DNA from: an uncultured Paracoccaceae bacterium
GTDB taxonomy: Bacteria > Pseudomonadota > Alphaproteobacteria > Rhodobacterales > Rhodobacteraceae
Direction: 5' to 3'
Length of the DNA stretch: 64,000 nt
NCBI GenBank assembly: GCA_947503965.1
Contig: CANNFU010000004.1
Coordinates: 62,001 to 126,000, forward strand
Part shown: piece after piece, positions 45,216 through 53,295 of the stretch
Numbering within the stretch: position 1 is the first letter of the stretch
Layout of the letters: the number at the start of each line of letters is the position of its first letter
Program-made: the position numbers and the translations under genes
Notes under the pieces: generated by a model
Seen by the model: the letters and a program-made list of their open reading frames with translations, nothing else
The model's database searches: none
What the model was told of the DNA's origin: nothing

Positions 45216-46511
45216 ATGAATATCACCGTCCGCGACGATGGCTTTTTCACCGAAAAACTCGAAACCCGCGATCCCGCGCTACATGCGGCCATGCAGGCTG
45301 AACTGAAACGCCAGCGCAATGAGATTGAGCTGATTGCGTCCGAAAACATCGTCTCTGCCGCCGTGATGGAAGCCCAGGGCGGGGTAATGACGAATAAATA
45401 TGCCGAAGGCTATCCCGGCCGCCGCTATTACGGCGGTTGCGAACATGTGGACGTGGCCGAGAACCTGGCGATTGACCGCGCCAAGCAGTTGTTTGATTGC
45501 AGCTTTGCCAATGTGCAGCCGAATTCAGGATCACAAGCCAATCAGGGCGTGTTTCAGGCGCTCTTGCAGCCGGGTGACACTATTCTTGGCATGTCGCTGG
45601 ATGCAGGCGGCCACCTGACCCACGGGGCCAAGCCGAACCAGTCCGGCAAATGGTTCAACGCCATCCAATACGGCGTGCGCCGTCAGGACAGTCTGCTTGA
45701 TTATGAAGAGGTCGCGCGCCTTGCGGCCGAACATCAGCCAAAGATGATCATCGCCGGTGGCTCCGCCATTCCACGCATCATTGATTTCGCCAAGATGCGC
45801 GAGATTGCCGATAGTGTCGGTGCTTACCTGCTGGTCGATATGGCTCATTTCGCGGGGCTGGTGGCGGCGGGGCTTTACCCCTCGCCCTTCCCCCACGCGC
45901 ATGTGGCGACAACGACGACACACAAGACATTGCGCGGCCCCCGTGGCGGCATGATCCTGACCAATGATGAAGAACTGGCGAAGAAATTCAACTCTGCCAT
46001 CTTCCCGGGTATTCAGGGCGGCCCGCTGATGCATGTGATCGCTGGCAAGGCAGTCGCCTTTGGGGAGGCGCTGCGGCCTGAGTTCAAGACCTATCAGGAA
46101 CAGGTCATCAAGAACGCCCAGGCGCTGGCCGATCAGTTGATGAAAGGTGGGCTGGATATCGTCACAGGCGGCACGGACACCCATGTGATGCTGGTCGACC
46201 TGCGCCCCAAAGGCGTGAAGGGCAATGCCACCGAAAAGGCGTTGGGCCGCGCCCACATCACCTGCAACAAGAACGGTATTCCCTTTGATCCGGAAAAGCC
46301 GATGGTGACATCCGGTATCCGTCTTGGCTCACCTGCAGGCACGACGCGCGGTTTCGGAGAGCCGGAGTTCCGGCAAATCGCAGATTGGATCGTTGAAGTC
46401 ACCGATGGGCTGGCTGCCAATGGCGAAGATGGCAACGGCGCGGTTGAGGCCAAGGTCAAGGCCGAGGTTGAGGCGCTGTGCGACAAGTTCCCGATGTACC
46501 CGAACCTTTAG
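45216..46511 (+). CDS. glyA: Serine hydroxymethyltransferase
   Basis: PLP enzyme converting serine plus THF to glycine and methylene-THF, 431 residues. Characteristic features are [48 protein letters not shown], and [20 protein letters not shown] with the PLP-binding lysine. AAGGGGGA precedes the ATG. It is divergent from nadK and followed by a long hairpin. Confidence 0.98.
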   Translation: MNITVRDDGFFTEKLETRDPALHAAMQAELKRQRNEIELIASENIVSAAVMEAQGGVMTNKYAEGYPGRRYYGGCEHVDVAENLAIDRAKQLFDCSFANVQPNSGSQANQGVFQALLQPGDTILGMSLDAGGHLTHGAKPNQSGKWFNAIQYGVRRQDSLLDYEEVARLAAEHQPKMIIAGGSAIPRIIDFAKMREIADSVGAYLLVDMAHFAGLVAAGLYPSPFPHAHVATTTTHKTLRGPRGGMILTNDEELAKKFNSAIFPGIQGGPLMHVIAGKAVAFGEALRPEFKTYQEQVIKNAQALADQLMKGGLDIVTGGTDTHVMLVDLRPKGVKGNATEKALGRAHITCNKNGIPFDPEKPMVTSGIRLGSPAGTTRGFGEPEFRQIADWIVEVTDGLAANGEDGNGAVEAKVKAEVEALCDKFPMYPNL

Positions 46512-46517
46512 TCATCG

Positions 46518-46548
46518 CTGCCGGGGCCGATCATACAGGCCCCGGCAG
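46518..46548. terminator. glyA terminator hairpin overlapping the lysR 3' end
   Basis: CTGCCGGGGCC (46518-46528) pairs perfectly with GGCCCCGGCAG (46538-46548) around GATCATACA. It begins 7 bp after the glyA stop and overlaps the last codons of the convergent LysR gene (stop at 46531). No T run follows. Confidence 0.65.
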
Positions 46549-47439
46549 ATACTTGCGCCCCAACACCTGCGCCAGATGGTCATAAACCAGCCGGATACGT
46601 TTTGAGCTGTGCAATTCGCGGTGAACGGTCAGCCAATATGGCACCTCGACCGGCTTCAAACCGGGCAGCACCATCTGCATATCCGGAAAAAAGCCGGCCA
46701 CATCACGTGTCATAGGCATGATCCCCAAGCCGCGCCGCGCGAATTCCCAGCTGGCGACCCCGCTATCCCCACGGATTGACAGATTGGCAGCGGTCACGGG
46801 CAAACCCCAGTCTTGCAGAAAGGCAACAAGCTGTTCGGCATTGTCGATCCCGATCACCTCGGCACCGACCAGATCGTCTGGCGTATGGATTGGCCGGTAT
46901 CGATCCAGATACGCCTTACTGGCGTAAAGATGGCCAGTGCTGGTCCGGACCTTGCGCGCGATCAGGTCGGGCTGCGTGGGCGCCACGTGGCGCACGGCGA
47001 TGTCTGCCTCGCGCCGCTGCAAATCTGACAGGGTGTTTGCAGCCAGAACCTTGATCTGGACCTGCGGCGCGATCCGGCGCAGATCAGCCACGATCGCGGG
47101 CATGGAGTAAACCGCGAAGATATCCGTCACAGATATGCACACTTCGCCTGTGATGTTTTCAGAGCGCCCGGATGCGGTCAGGTTTGCCGCAATCGCCCCA
47201 TCGCCCATGGCGCGCAAATGCACCAGCATATCCTTGCCCGCCGGTGTCAGTTCCAGCTTGCGCCCGATCCGTTCGAACAAGACGATATCAAGGGCCCGTT
47301 CGAACCCCGCCACCTGCCGCCCCAGCGTTGGCTGCGTCATGTTCAAAGCGCGCGCCGCAGCAGAAAACGATCCCGTCTCGGCCGTCACAAGAAAGGCGCG
47401 GGCCTGGTTCCAGTCAAAGTTCAATGCGCTCCAGTTCAT
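46531..47439 (-). CDS. LysR-family transcriptional regulator
   Basis: 302-residue regulator. The N-terminal winged HTH (1-60) reads WNQARAFLVTAETGSFSAAARALNMTQPTLGRQVAGFE. The LysR substrate-binding domain (90-300) shows TGEVCISVTDIFAVYSMP and LADIAVRH-type strands (READIAVRHV). The ATG at 47439 is chosen because the upstream frame has no family-like sequence. It is divergent from the methyltransferase gene with 90 bp between, so the methyltransferase is a likely target. The inducer is unknown. Confidence 0.9.
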   Translation of the reverse strand: MNWSALNFDWNQARAFLVTAETGSFSAAARALNMTQPTLGRQVAGFERALDIVLFERIGRKLELTPAGKDMLVHLRAMGDGAIAANLTASGRSENITGEVCISVTDIFAVYSMPAIVADLRRIAPQVQIKVLAANTLSDLQRREADIAVRHVAPTQPDLIARKVRTSTGHLYASKAYLDRYRPIHTPDDLVGAEVIGIDNAEQLVAFLQDWGLPVTAANLSIRGDSGVASWEFARRGLGIMPMTRDVAGFFPDMQMVLPGLKPVEVPYWLTVHRELHSSKRIRLVYDHLAQVLGRKYLPGPV

Positions 47440-47529
47440 GCATATCTGTATATCGAACAGGCAAATTTTGGCAATTCCACCTGCCTTCATGCGCAGATAG
47501 TCTATGCGCAACCGAAAAAGGAGATCATC

Positions 47530-48144
47530 ATGGACGCTGCCGCATTCTGGGACCGTATCGCACCCAAATACGCAAAAGACCCCATCAGCGACCAGACCGC
47601 TTATGAGGCCACGCTGGGCCGGATGCGCCACTATCTGCAACCGCATCATCACGTGGTGGAGCTGGGATGCGGAACCGGATCGACCGCGCTGTCACTAGCG
47701 CCCGGTGTCAAGAACTACATCGGCACCGATGTTTCATCGGCCATGATCGATATCGCCCGCAGCAAGCTGCGCGACGATGTTCCGCAATCACTGTCATTCA
47801 CGGTAGCACCCGCAGCTGACATTCCGGATGGCCCGGTTGATGCGGTTCTGGCACTGAACCTGTTCCACTTGCTGCCCGATCTGACGCAAGTGCTGCACAA
47901 CATCTACCGCGCCCTGCCATCTGGTGGTTTGCTGATCGCCAAGACCGGATTGCTGAAAGACGGCGCCTGGTATCTGGGGCTGATGATCCCGGTCATGCAG
48001 GCATTGGGCAAGGCACCTTACGTGCGACGGTTGTCAGAAGCGGACATGCTGACCGCGCTGCGCGAAGCGGGTTTTGAAAAGGTCGAAACGATCCGCCAAG
48101 GTGGTATCGCGCCACGGCTATTTACGGTCCATCGCAAGCCATAG
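47530..48144 (+). CDS. Class I SAM-dependent methyltransferase
   Basis: 204-residue Rossmann methyltransferase. Motif I is VVELGCGTGSTALSLAPG, followed by the acidic D in YIGTDVSSAMIDIARSKL and motif IV VDAVLALNLFHLLPD. GGAGATC precedes the ATG at 47530. The substrate (small molecule, lipid or quinone) is not recognisable. It is divergent from the LysR gene, which suggests it is the regulated gene. Confidence 0.88.
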   Translation: MDAAAFWDRIAPKYAKDPISDQTAYEATLGRMRHYLQPHHHVVELGCGTGSTALSLAPGVKNYIGTDVSSAMIDIARSKLRDDVPQSLSFTVAPAADIPDGPVDAVLALNLFHLLPDLTQVLHNIYRALPSGGLLIAKTGLLKDGAWYLGLMIPVMQALGKAPYVRRLSEADMLTALREAGFEKVETIRQGGIAPRLFTVHRKP

Positions 48145-48185
48145 TATCTGCGGAAAATCTGCACAAATCGGCAGCAAAGCCTGCG

Positions 48186-49043
48186 ATGTCTTCTTCATAT
48201 GTCGGGGCCATGAAACATGAAGATATACTGCATCAGTCGCTGAATAGCCACCTGCCCCGCCTTGCCGCCGCCTTTGCGATGTTTGTCATCAAACAGGCGT
48301 GGGCCTGCCTGTTCGGGGGATGCCTGCTGGCCGCCCTTATCGTGACCAAGCTGGTCTGGCAGGAAGACTGGCCGCTTGCCCGCTATGACGCGCTGGTGCT
48401 GACTGCGATCAGCCTGCAAATCCTGTTTCTCTGGCTCAAGCTGGAAAGCTGGACCGAAGCCAAGGTCATTGCACTATTTCACCTGAGCGGGACACTGATG
48501 GAGATCTTCAAGGTCAGTGCCGGATCGTGGAGCTATCCAGAGCCGGGCCTGCTGAAACTCTTTGATGTGCCGCTTTTTTCCGGCTTCATGTATGCGGCTG
48601 TGGGCAGCTATATGGCCCGCGTGATCCGACTATTCGATATGGTCTTTGCGCCGTTTCCGCCTGCCGTATTGCATTTCGGGCTGGCGGTTGCCGTCTATAT
48701 CAATTTCTTCTCACATCATTTCATCTGGGATGCCCGGTTACTGCTGTTTCTTGGGACAGTGCTGCTTTACGCCCAGACCCGCATCTGGTTTCGGATCGGC
48801 ACCAGCTGGTACTGGATGCCGCTCGCGCTTGCTGCGTTCCTGTCCAGCCTGTTCCTGTGGATCGCCGAGAATATCGGCACCTTCACCGGCACCTGGATCT
48901 ATGCCGGGCAGAGCGCATTAGACATGGTCAGCCTCGACAAGGTCGGGTCATGGTATCTGCTGCTTTACGTCGCCTTTGCGACCGTCACTTTGGTCAAGCG
49001 AGAGGTGCTTTGTCAAAATGGCCCCTCGGTTATGCATTCTTGA
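48186..49043 (+). CDS. DUF817 integral membrane protein
   Basis: 285-residue protein with about seven to eight hydrophobic helices. The pattern (LHQSLNSHLPRLAAAFAMFVIKQAWACLFGG, YPEPGLLKLFDVPLFSGFMYAAVGSY, WYWMPLALAAFLSSLFLWIAENIGTF) matches DUF817 (YoaT-like). Its function is unknown. An alternative start is the ATG at 48210 (MKHEDI). The gene lies 41 bp after the methyltransferase, in the same direction, so the two may be cotranscribed. Confidence 0.82.
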   Translation: MSSSYVGAMKHEDILHQSLNSHLPRLAAAFAMFVIKQAWACLFGGCLLAALIVTKLVWQEDWPLARYDALVLTAISLQILFLWLKLESWTEAKVIALFHLSGTLMEIFKVSAGSWSYPEPGLLKLFDVPLFSGFMYAAVGSYMARVIRLFDMVFAPFPPAVLHFGLAVAVYINFFSHHFIWDARLLLFLGTVLLYAQTRIWFRIGTSWYWMPLALAAFLSSLFLWIAENIGTFTGTWIYAGQSALDMVSLDKVGSWYLLLYVAFATVTLVKREVLCQNGPSVMHS

Positions 49044-49201
49044 ATCGGCATGAACTGCCAAGGCTTTGCCGAAGACCGTCTGTTCTTCTTTAGCTGCTAT
49101 TAAACAGGAATGCACTGCTTGCTGATCATGAGGTCAACAAACGCAGATCAGCGCCAAATTCCGCTTGTGGACGCGCGATCATTCCTGATAGACCCGCCAG
49201 C

Positions 49202-49291
49202 GGAGACGTGGCCGAGTGGTCGAAGGCGCTCCCCTGCTAAGGGAGTAGGCGGGAAACCGTCTCGAGGGTTCGAATCCCTTCGTCTCCGCCA
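49202..49291 (+). tRNA. tRNA-Ser(GCU)
   Basis: Acceptor GGAGACG pairs with CGTCTCC and a genomic CCA follows (49289-49291). The anticodon stem/loop is CTCCC-CTGCTAA-GGGAG with anticodon GCT, which reads AGC/AGU serine codons. A long variable arm (GGCGGGAAACCGTC) and GGTTCGAATCC T arm fit a class II tRNA. Confidence 0.97.
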
Positions 49292-49412
49292 TAAGCTCTC
49301 ATTTTTACGCCATGCAGCAGACGAGGGTTCGGTGTTTTGATGGCTGCCGCACCCCATCTCTCTAGTGATGTCTCAAGCCTATAGTAGAGTGGTCAACTAC
49401 ATCTTAATTGGT

Positions 49413-49445
49413 GATCAGTCACTCGCGCTGGCTGAGTGACTGATC
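49413..49445 (-). terminator. Perfect 12-bp hairpin after icd
   Basis: GATCAGTCACTC (49413-49424) pairs with GAGTGACTGATC (49434-49445) around nine bases. It is 7 bp beyond the icd stop on the minus strand. No T tract follows in that direction, so it may protect the transcript 3' end or terminate by another mechanism. Confidence 0.6.
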
Positions 49446-49451
49446 TACGCC

Positions 49452-51680
49452 TCAGGCCGTCAACAGGCTGTTGAACGTAGCCGACGGCCGCATGACCGCC
49501 GCGGTCTTGTCATCGGACGTGTTGTAGTATCCGCCCAGATCAACTGCGACGCCGCGCCCGGCTGCAAGTTCAGACAGGATGGCGTCTTCGTTGGCTTGCA
49601 GCGCATCCGACAACCCCTTGAAACGGGCAGCCACCTTTGCATCCGCCGTCTGCGTTGCCAGCGCCTCGGCCCAGTAGCGGGCGAACCAGAAATGGCTGTC
49701 GCGGTTGTCGGGCTGGCCGACCTTGCGCTGGGGGGAGCGGCCTTCGGTCAGCAAACGCTCGGTCGCGGCATCCACGGCGTCGCCCAAGATCGCAGCCGCC
49801 GTGTTGGATTGCGACGCTGCAAGGAACCGCAGGCTTTCGCCCAGCGCACAGAATTCACCCAAGGAGTCCCAGCGCAGGTGGTTTTCCTCGACCAATTGTT
49901 CAACATGCTTGGGCGCCGACCCACCCGCCCCGGTTTCAAACAAACCGCCGCCTTCCATCAGTTTCACAACCGACAGCATCTTGGCCGACGTGCCCACCTC
50001 AAGGATCGGGAAGAGGTCGGTCAGATAATCGCGCAGCACGTTGCCGGTGACGGCAATCGTATTGTCACCCCTATAGATCACCTCGAACGATCGGGTGGTT
50101 GCCTCTTGCGGGGCCATGATCTTGACCTTATCGCTCACCCCGGCAGCGGCCAGCGTCGGCTCGACATACTTCAGCAGTTCCGCATCATGGGCGCGGGTCC
50201 GGTCGAGCCAGAAGATCGTCTCATATCCAGTTGTCGCCATCCGGTCCAAGGCAAGCTGGATCCAGTTTTCGATCGGTGCCTTGCGGGTCGAGGCCATGCG
50301 CCAGATATCGCCCGCTTCGACCTTGTGTTCATGCAGCACATCGCCATTGGCCGCTGTCACGCGGACGGTGCCGGCTGTGGGGATTTCGAACGTGGTCGGG
50401 TGCGAGCCATATTCTTCGGCCTTTTGCGCCATCAGCCCGACATTCTGCACCGTCCCGGCCGTGACCGGGTCCAGCGCGCCGTTCGCTTTACTGAATTCCA
50501 CAGCCGCATCGTAAACCGGCGCGTAAGAGCTGTCAGGGATCACACAATTGGTGTCGTCCTCCTTGCCATCCGGCCCCCAGCCTTTGCCACCTGCGCGGAT
50601 CACGGCAGGCATGGATGCATCGATGATCACATCGGATGGGACATGCAGGTTCGTGATACCCCGGTCAGAGTTCACCATGTAAAGCGGCGGCCTGTCCGCC
50701 AGAACCGCATCAATCTCCGCCCGGATTTCGGCGCCATTGGGCATCGCATCAATCGCGTCAAACAACGTGCCGAAGCCGCCATTCGGGCTGATCCCCGCGG
50801 CGGCGAAGGCATCCGCATGTTTCGCGAACACAGGGGCGAGGTAGGCCACAACCGCATGGCCAAAGATGATCGGGTCAGAGACCTTCATCATCGTCGCCTT
50901 CATATGCAGTGAAAACAGCGTGCCATCGGCCAGCGTCTTGTCGATCTGTTCCAGATAGAACTGCTTCAGTGCGGCAACCGACATGAATGTGGCATCCACA
51001 ATCGTTCCTTCAGGCATGGTCAGGCCATCCTTCAGGGTGGTGACCGTACCATCGTTGGCCGTCAGTTCGATCTTGATCGGGCCAGCGGCCTGGGCTGCGG
51101 TCAGGGTGACAGAAGTCTCGTTCGACCGGAAATCATTGGCGCCCATGGTGGAGACACATGTCTTGCTGTCTGGCGACCATTTGCCCATCCGGTGGGGGTT
51201 CGCCTTGGCATAAGCCTTGACCGAAGACGGCGCACGGCGATCCGAATTGCCTTCGCGCAGCACGGGGTTCACGGCAGAGCCCTTGATCGCGTCATAACGT
51301 GCACGCGCTTCCTTTTCTGCGTCCGTTTTCGGATCCGCAGGGTAATCGGGGATGTCGTATCCCTGCCCTTGCAGTTCGGTGATCGCTTCAACCAATTGCG
51401 GGACCGAGGCCGAGATATTGGGCAGCTTGATCACATTGGCGCTGGCCGTTTTCACGACCTGACCCAACTCAGCCAGATCATCGGAAATCTTCTGTTCAGC
51501 CGTCAGCTTTTCAGGAAATGCCGACAGAATACGCCCCGCCAGTGAGATATCGCGCGTCCCGACCGAGATATCCAGTTCCGACAGGAACCGCTGAATGATC
51601 GGCAGCAGCGAAGCCGCGGCAAGCTGTGGCGCTTCATCTGTTTTTGTATAGATAATGTCGGGTATGGTCTGATCTGACAT
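49452..51680 (-). CDS. icd: Isocitrate dehydrogenase (NADP+), monomeric type
   Basis: Converts isocitrate to 2-oxoglutarate in the TCA cycle with NADP+, 742 residues, the usual length of monomeric IDH. Typical blocks: [83 protein letters not shown], and the C-terminal [23 protein letters not shown] precedes the ATG at 51680. Its upstream region contains a 9-of-10 match to an FNR-type box. Confidence 0.97.
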   Translation of the reverse strand: MSDQTIPDIIYTKTDEAPQLAAASLLPIIQRFLSELDISVGTRDISLAGRILSAFPEKLTAEQKISDDLAELGQVVKTASANVIKLPNISASVPQLVEAITELQGQGYDIPDYPADPKTDAEKEARARYDAIKGSAVNPVLREGNSDRRAPSSVKAYAKANPHRMGKWSPDSKTCVSTMGANDFRSNETSVTLTAAQAAGPIKIELTANDGTVTTLKDGLTMPEGTIVDATFMSVAALKQFYLEQIDKTLADGTLFSLHMKATMMKVSDPIIFGHAVVAYLAPVFAKHADAFAAAGISPNGGFGTLFDAIDAMPNGAEIRAEIDAVLADRPPLYMVNSDRGITNLHVPSDVIIDASMPAVIRAGGKGWGPDGKEDDTNCVIPDSSYAPVYDAAVEFSKANGALDPVTAGTVQNVGLMAQKAEEYGSHPTTFEIPTAGTVRVTAANGDVLHEHKVEAGDIWRMASTRKAPIENWIQLALDRMATTGYETIFWLDRTRAHDAELLKYVEPTLAAAGVSDKVKIMAPQEATTRSFEVIYRGDNTIAVTGNVLRDYLTDLFPILEVGTSAKMLSVVKLMEGGGLFETGAGGSAPKHVEQLVEENHLRWDSLGEFCALGESLRFLAASQSNTAAAILGDAVDAATERLLTEGRSPQRKVGQPDNRDSHFWFARYWAEALATQTADAKVAARFKGLSDALQANEDAILSELAAGRGVAVDLGGYYNTSDDKTAAVMRPSATFNSLLTA

Positions 51681-51757
51681 CGATATGTCCTTTGGCTGGT
51701 CACGGCATTTCATCGCAGAGGGTTCCGGGTGCAATAGCACAGCACAGCCCGCTTTGC

Positions 51758-51771
51758 TTGATCCAGATCAC
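51758..51771. promoter_or_regulatory. FNR-type binding site upstream of icd
   Basis: TTGATCCAGATCAC differs from TTGATNNNNATCAA at one base. It is 78 bp upstream of the icd start and 145 bp upstream of the divergent DUF1289 gene. This is a candidate FnrL or related Crp/Fnr site; binding is not shown. Confidence 0.45.
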
Positions 51772-51915
51772 TAGAAGATCATGCAGCAAAGGGGAATAGG
51801 TTTCGCGCATTTTTTGCATACAAAGGTGTACAATGGACATTTTGTAGCAGGATATGGCGCTTGCGTTGAAAGCTGACTAAATCTATCAGGATATAAACAC
51901 TCCAGCGGAGCGATC

Positions 51916-52179
51916 ATGCCCAAGACACCCAGCCCCTGTATTGACGTGTGCAAATACAAACGCGGTGGTCACTGTATCGGGTGTTCCATGACCAAGGCCC
52001 AGAAATCCGCGTTCAAGGCGCTAACCAAGGACAGCCAGCGCGACGGGTTTGTGCAGATGCTGATTGCCCAGCAAGAGGTGATGGGCAAATACAGTGGCTG
52101 GCGGCTGGCCTATGCCCGCAAGTGCAAGAAAAAAGGCGCCAAAGCGCCTTTTGATCTGGTGGCAAGAAAAAGCGCCTAG
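51916..52179 (+). CDS. DUF1289 family protein
   Basis: 87-residue protein with a small cysteine motif: CIDVCKYKRGGHCIGCSM (C-x3-C-x8-C-x2-C), the DUF1289 signature thought to bind a metal or Fe-S cluster. The rest is basic and helical. GGAG precedes the ATG. The end of the gene contains a terminator-type hairpin for the convergent dps gene. Confidence 0.88.
   Translation: MPKTPSPCIDVCKYKRGGHCIGCSMTKAQKSAFKALTKDSQRDGFVQMLIAQQEVMGKYSGWRLAYARKCKKKGAKAPFDLVARKSA
52131..52152 (-). terminator. dps terminator within DUF1289 coding sequence
   Basis: AAAAGGCGC (52131-52139) pairs perfectly with GCGCCTTTT (52144-52152) around CAAA. On the minus strand the stem is followed by six T residues. It is 24 bp beyond the dps stop and lies wholly inside the last codons of the DUF1289 gene (KKGAKAPFD). 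Confidence 0.8.
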
Positions 52180-52646
52180 CGCAGATGCGACCGCAGCATC
52201 CAGGCAAATTTCTCGTGCGTCTGGCCGCGTGCGATGCACAGATCTTCGGTCAGCGTATCGCCGTGTGATGCGGCCAATTCACCGCAGCCAGCAAGTGTCG
52301 CGGCAAGTGTTTCCTGCGCTTCCATCATCGTCTTGACCATGTCGGTATCTTTGGCATGCCCATCATGTTCGGACACTTTGGACCGCTTCAACATACCCGC
52401 AAGCATCCCTTCAGCATGGGCGTCCAATGCCTTGATCCGCTCGGCCAGGTCGTCCTGCGCGACAAAGTGGTCTTCGTAGATGGTTTGAAACAACTCGTGC
52501 AACGGCCCAAAGGCCATGCCGGTCACGTTCCAGTGAAAGTTCTGCGCCAGCATGGTGGTTACGGCAGTTTCTGCCACCGACTGGTTCAGCGCCTCTGCGA
52601 TAGCGGCTTTGGCATCTGTATTAAGTGCACTTGCTGTTTGGGTCAT
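52176..52646 (-). CDS. dps: Dps family DNA-binding ferritin-like protein
   Basis: 156-residue Dps-type protein that stores iron and protects DNA from peroxide. The conserved region is NFHWNVTGMAFGPLHELFQTIYEDHFVAQDDLAERIKAL-like, with the ferroxidase-site His, Asp and Glu in NFHWNVTG, LHELFQ, and FVAQDDLAERI. The C-terminal helix is QTHEKFAWMLRSHL. Its promoter region holds an Irr-type box 96 bp upstream, in agreement with iron-linked control. It is convergent to DUF1289 with a 4-bp overlap of stops. Confidence 0.93.
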   Translation of the reverse strand: MTQTASALNTDAKAAIAEALNQSVAETAVTTMLAQNFHWNVTGMAFGPLHELFQTIYEDHFVAQDDLAERIKALDAHAEGMLAGMLKRSKVSEHDGHAKDTDMVKTMMEAQETLAATLAGCGELAASHGDTLTEDLCIARGQTHEKFAWMLRSHLR

Positions 52647-52741
52647 TCCAAATCTCTCCGACTGTGTAATTTCGCGCTGGCTGGCGTGTGCTGGCTTGCT
52701 AAAGTTAAGATAACATCCCGCAAGTTCAGGGCAAGAGAGTT

Positions 52742-52758
52742 TTTAGAATTATTCTAAA
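52742..52758. promoter_or_regulatory. Irr-type iron-control palindrome
   Basis: TTTAGAA-TTA-TTCTAAA is a perfect 7-3-7 palindrome that fits the Irr/ICE consensus I recall for alphaproteobacteria. It overlaps the stop of the 142-residue gene and is 96 bp upstream of dps, so it is likely to control dps. Confidence 0.6.
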
Positions 52759-53182
52759 GTTGAGCGAACTGCTCGGATATACCGGCCAGCAAAAACGCCA
52801 CCTGACGCTGATAAAGGGGGTTTACCCGTGATCGGATCAGAAACGCAAAGCTGTCATTGTCCCCTGCCCGCTTGCAGGTCAGCGCCTGCATCAGCCAGGC
52901 TTCGTCGAACGACACTTGCGTCGTGCCAGGCCGGTAGAAAGTCACCGGTGCGGCAACCGCCTGTCGCAGACATTTCAACAACGCGCGTGCATGCGCATCG
53001 CGGGCCACATCCCGTTTGGTCGACAAAAGCGCGCAGGCCTGAAACAGGTCTTCACGTGCGGCCACCCGGCATTCCAATGCGATCATTCGCAGATGGTTCA
53101 ATAGCCCATGCCACTCCGGCATGGCGGCAGGCACGGTGCGGGGTACGGCATATTGCGGAATGATCTGCGCGACCGATGTCAT
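52754..53182 (-). CDS. Unknown 142-residue protein
   Basis: 142-residue soluble protein, rich in Ala, Leu and Arg and probably mostly helical, with two Cys in MIALECRV and FQACALL and a third in KRAGDN-flanking LTCK. No family is recognised. It lies upstream of dps on the same strand with the Irr-type box at its 3' end. A second strong palindrome (53231-53260) covers a TATAAT-like element in its own upstream region. The position suggests a role in iron or stress response, but this is only context. Confidence 0.6.
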   Translation of the reverse strand: MTSVAQIIPQYAVPRTVPAAMPEWHGLLNHLRMIALECRVAAREDLFQACALLSTKRDVARDAHARALLKCLRQAVAAPVTFYRPGTTQVSFDEAWLMQALTCKRAGDNDSFAFLIRSRVNPLYQRQVAFLLAGISEQFAQL

Positions 53183-53230
53183 CAGCTTACTGTTCCCATT
53201 TCTTTACAAGAGACTCGCCCGCCTCTTATT

Positions 53231-53260
53231 CCTGACTATTATTATAAGATAATAGTCAGG
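53231..53260. promoter_or_regulatory. Perfect 12-6-12 palindrome upstream of the unknown gene
   Basis: CCTGACTATTAT (53231-53242) and ATAATAGTCAGG (53249-53260) are a perfect inverted repeat around TATAAG. On the minus strand the centre contains TATAAT. It lies about 49 bp before the start of the 142-residue gene. The form suggests an operator over the promoter, maybe for an iron or redox regulator. Confidence 0.6.
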
Positions 53261-53295
53261 ATGGGAAGTGCAGCCAAGAATTGACCTGGCGTTGC

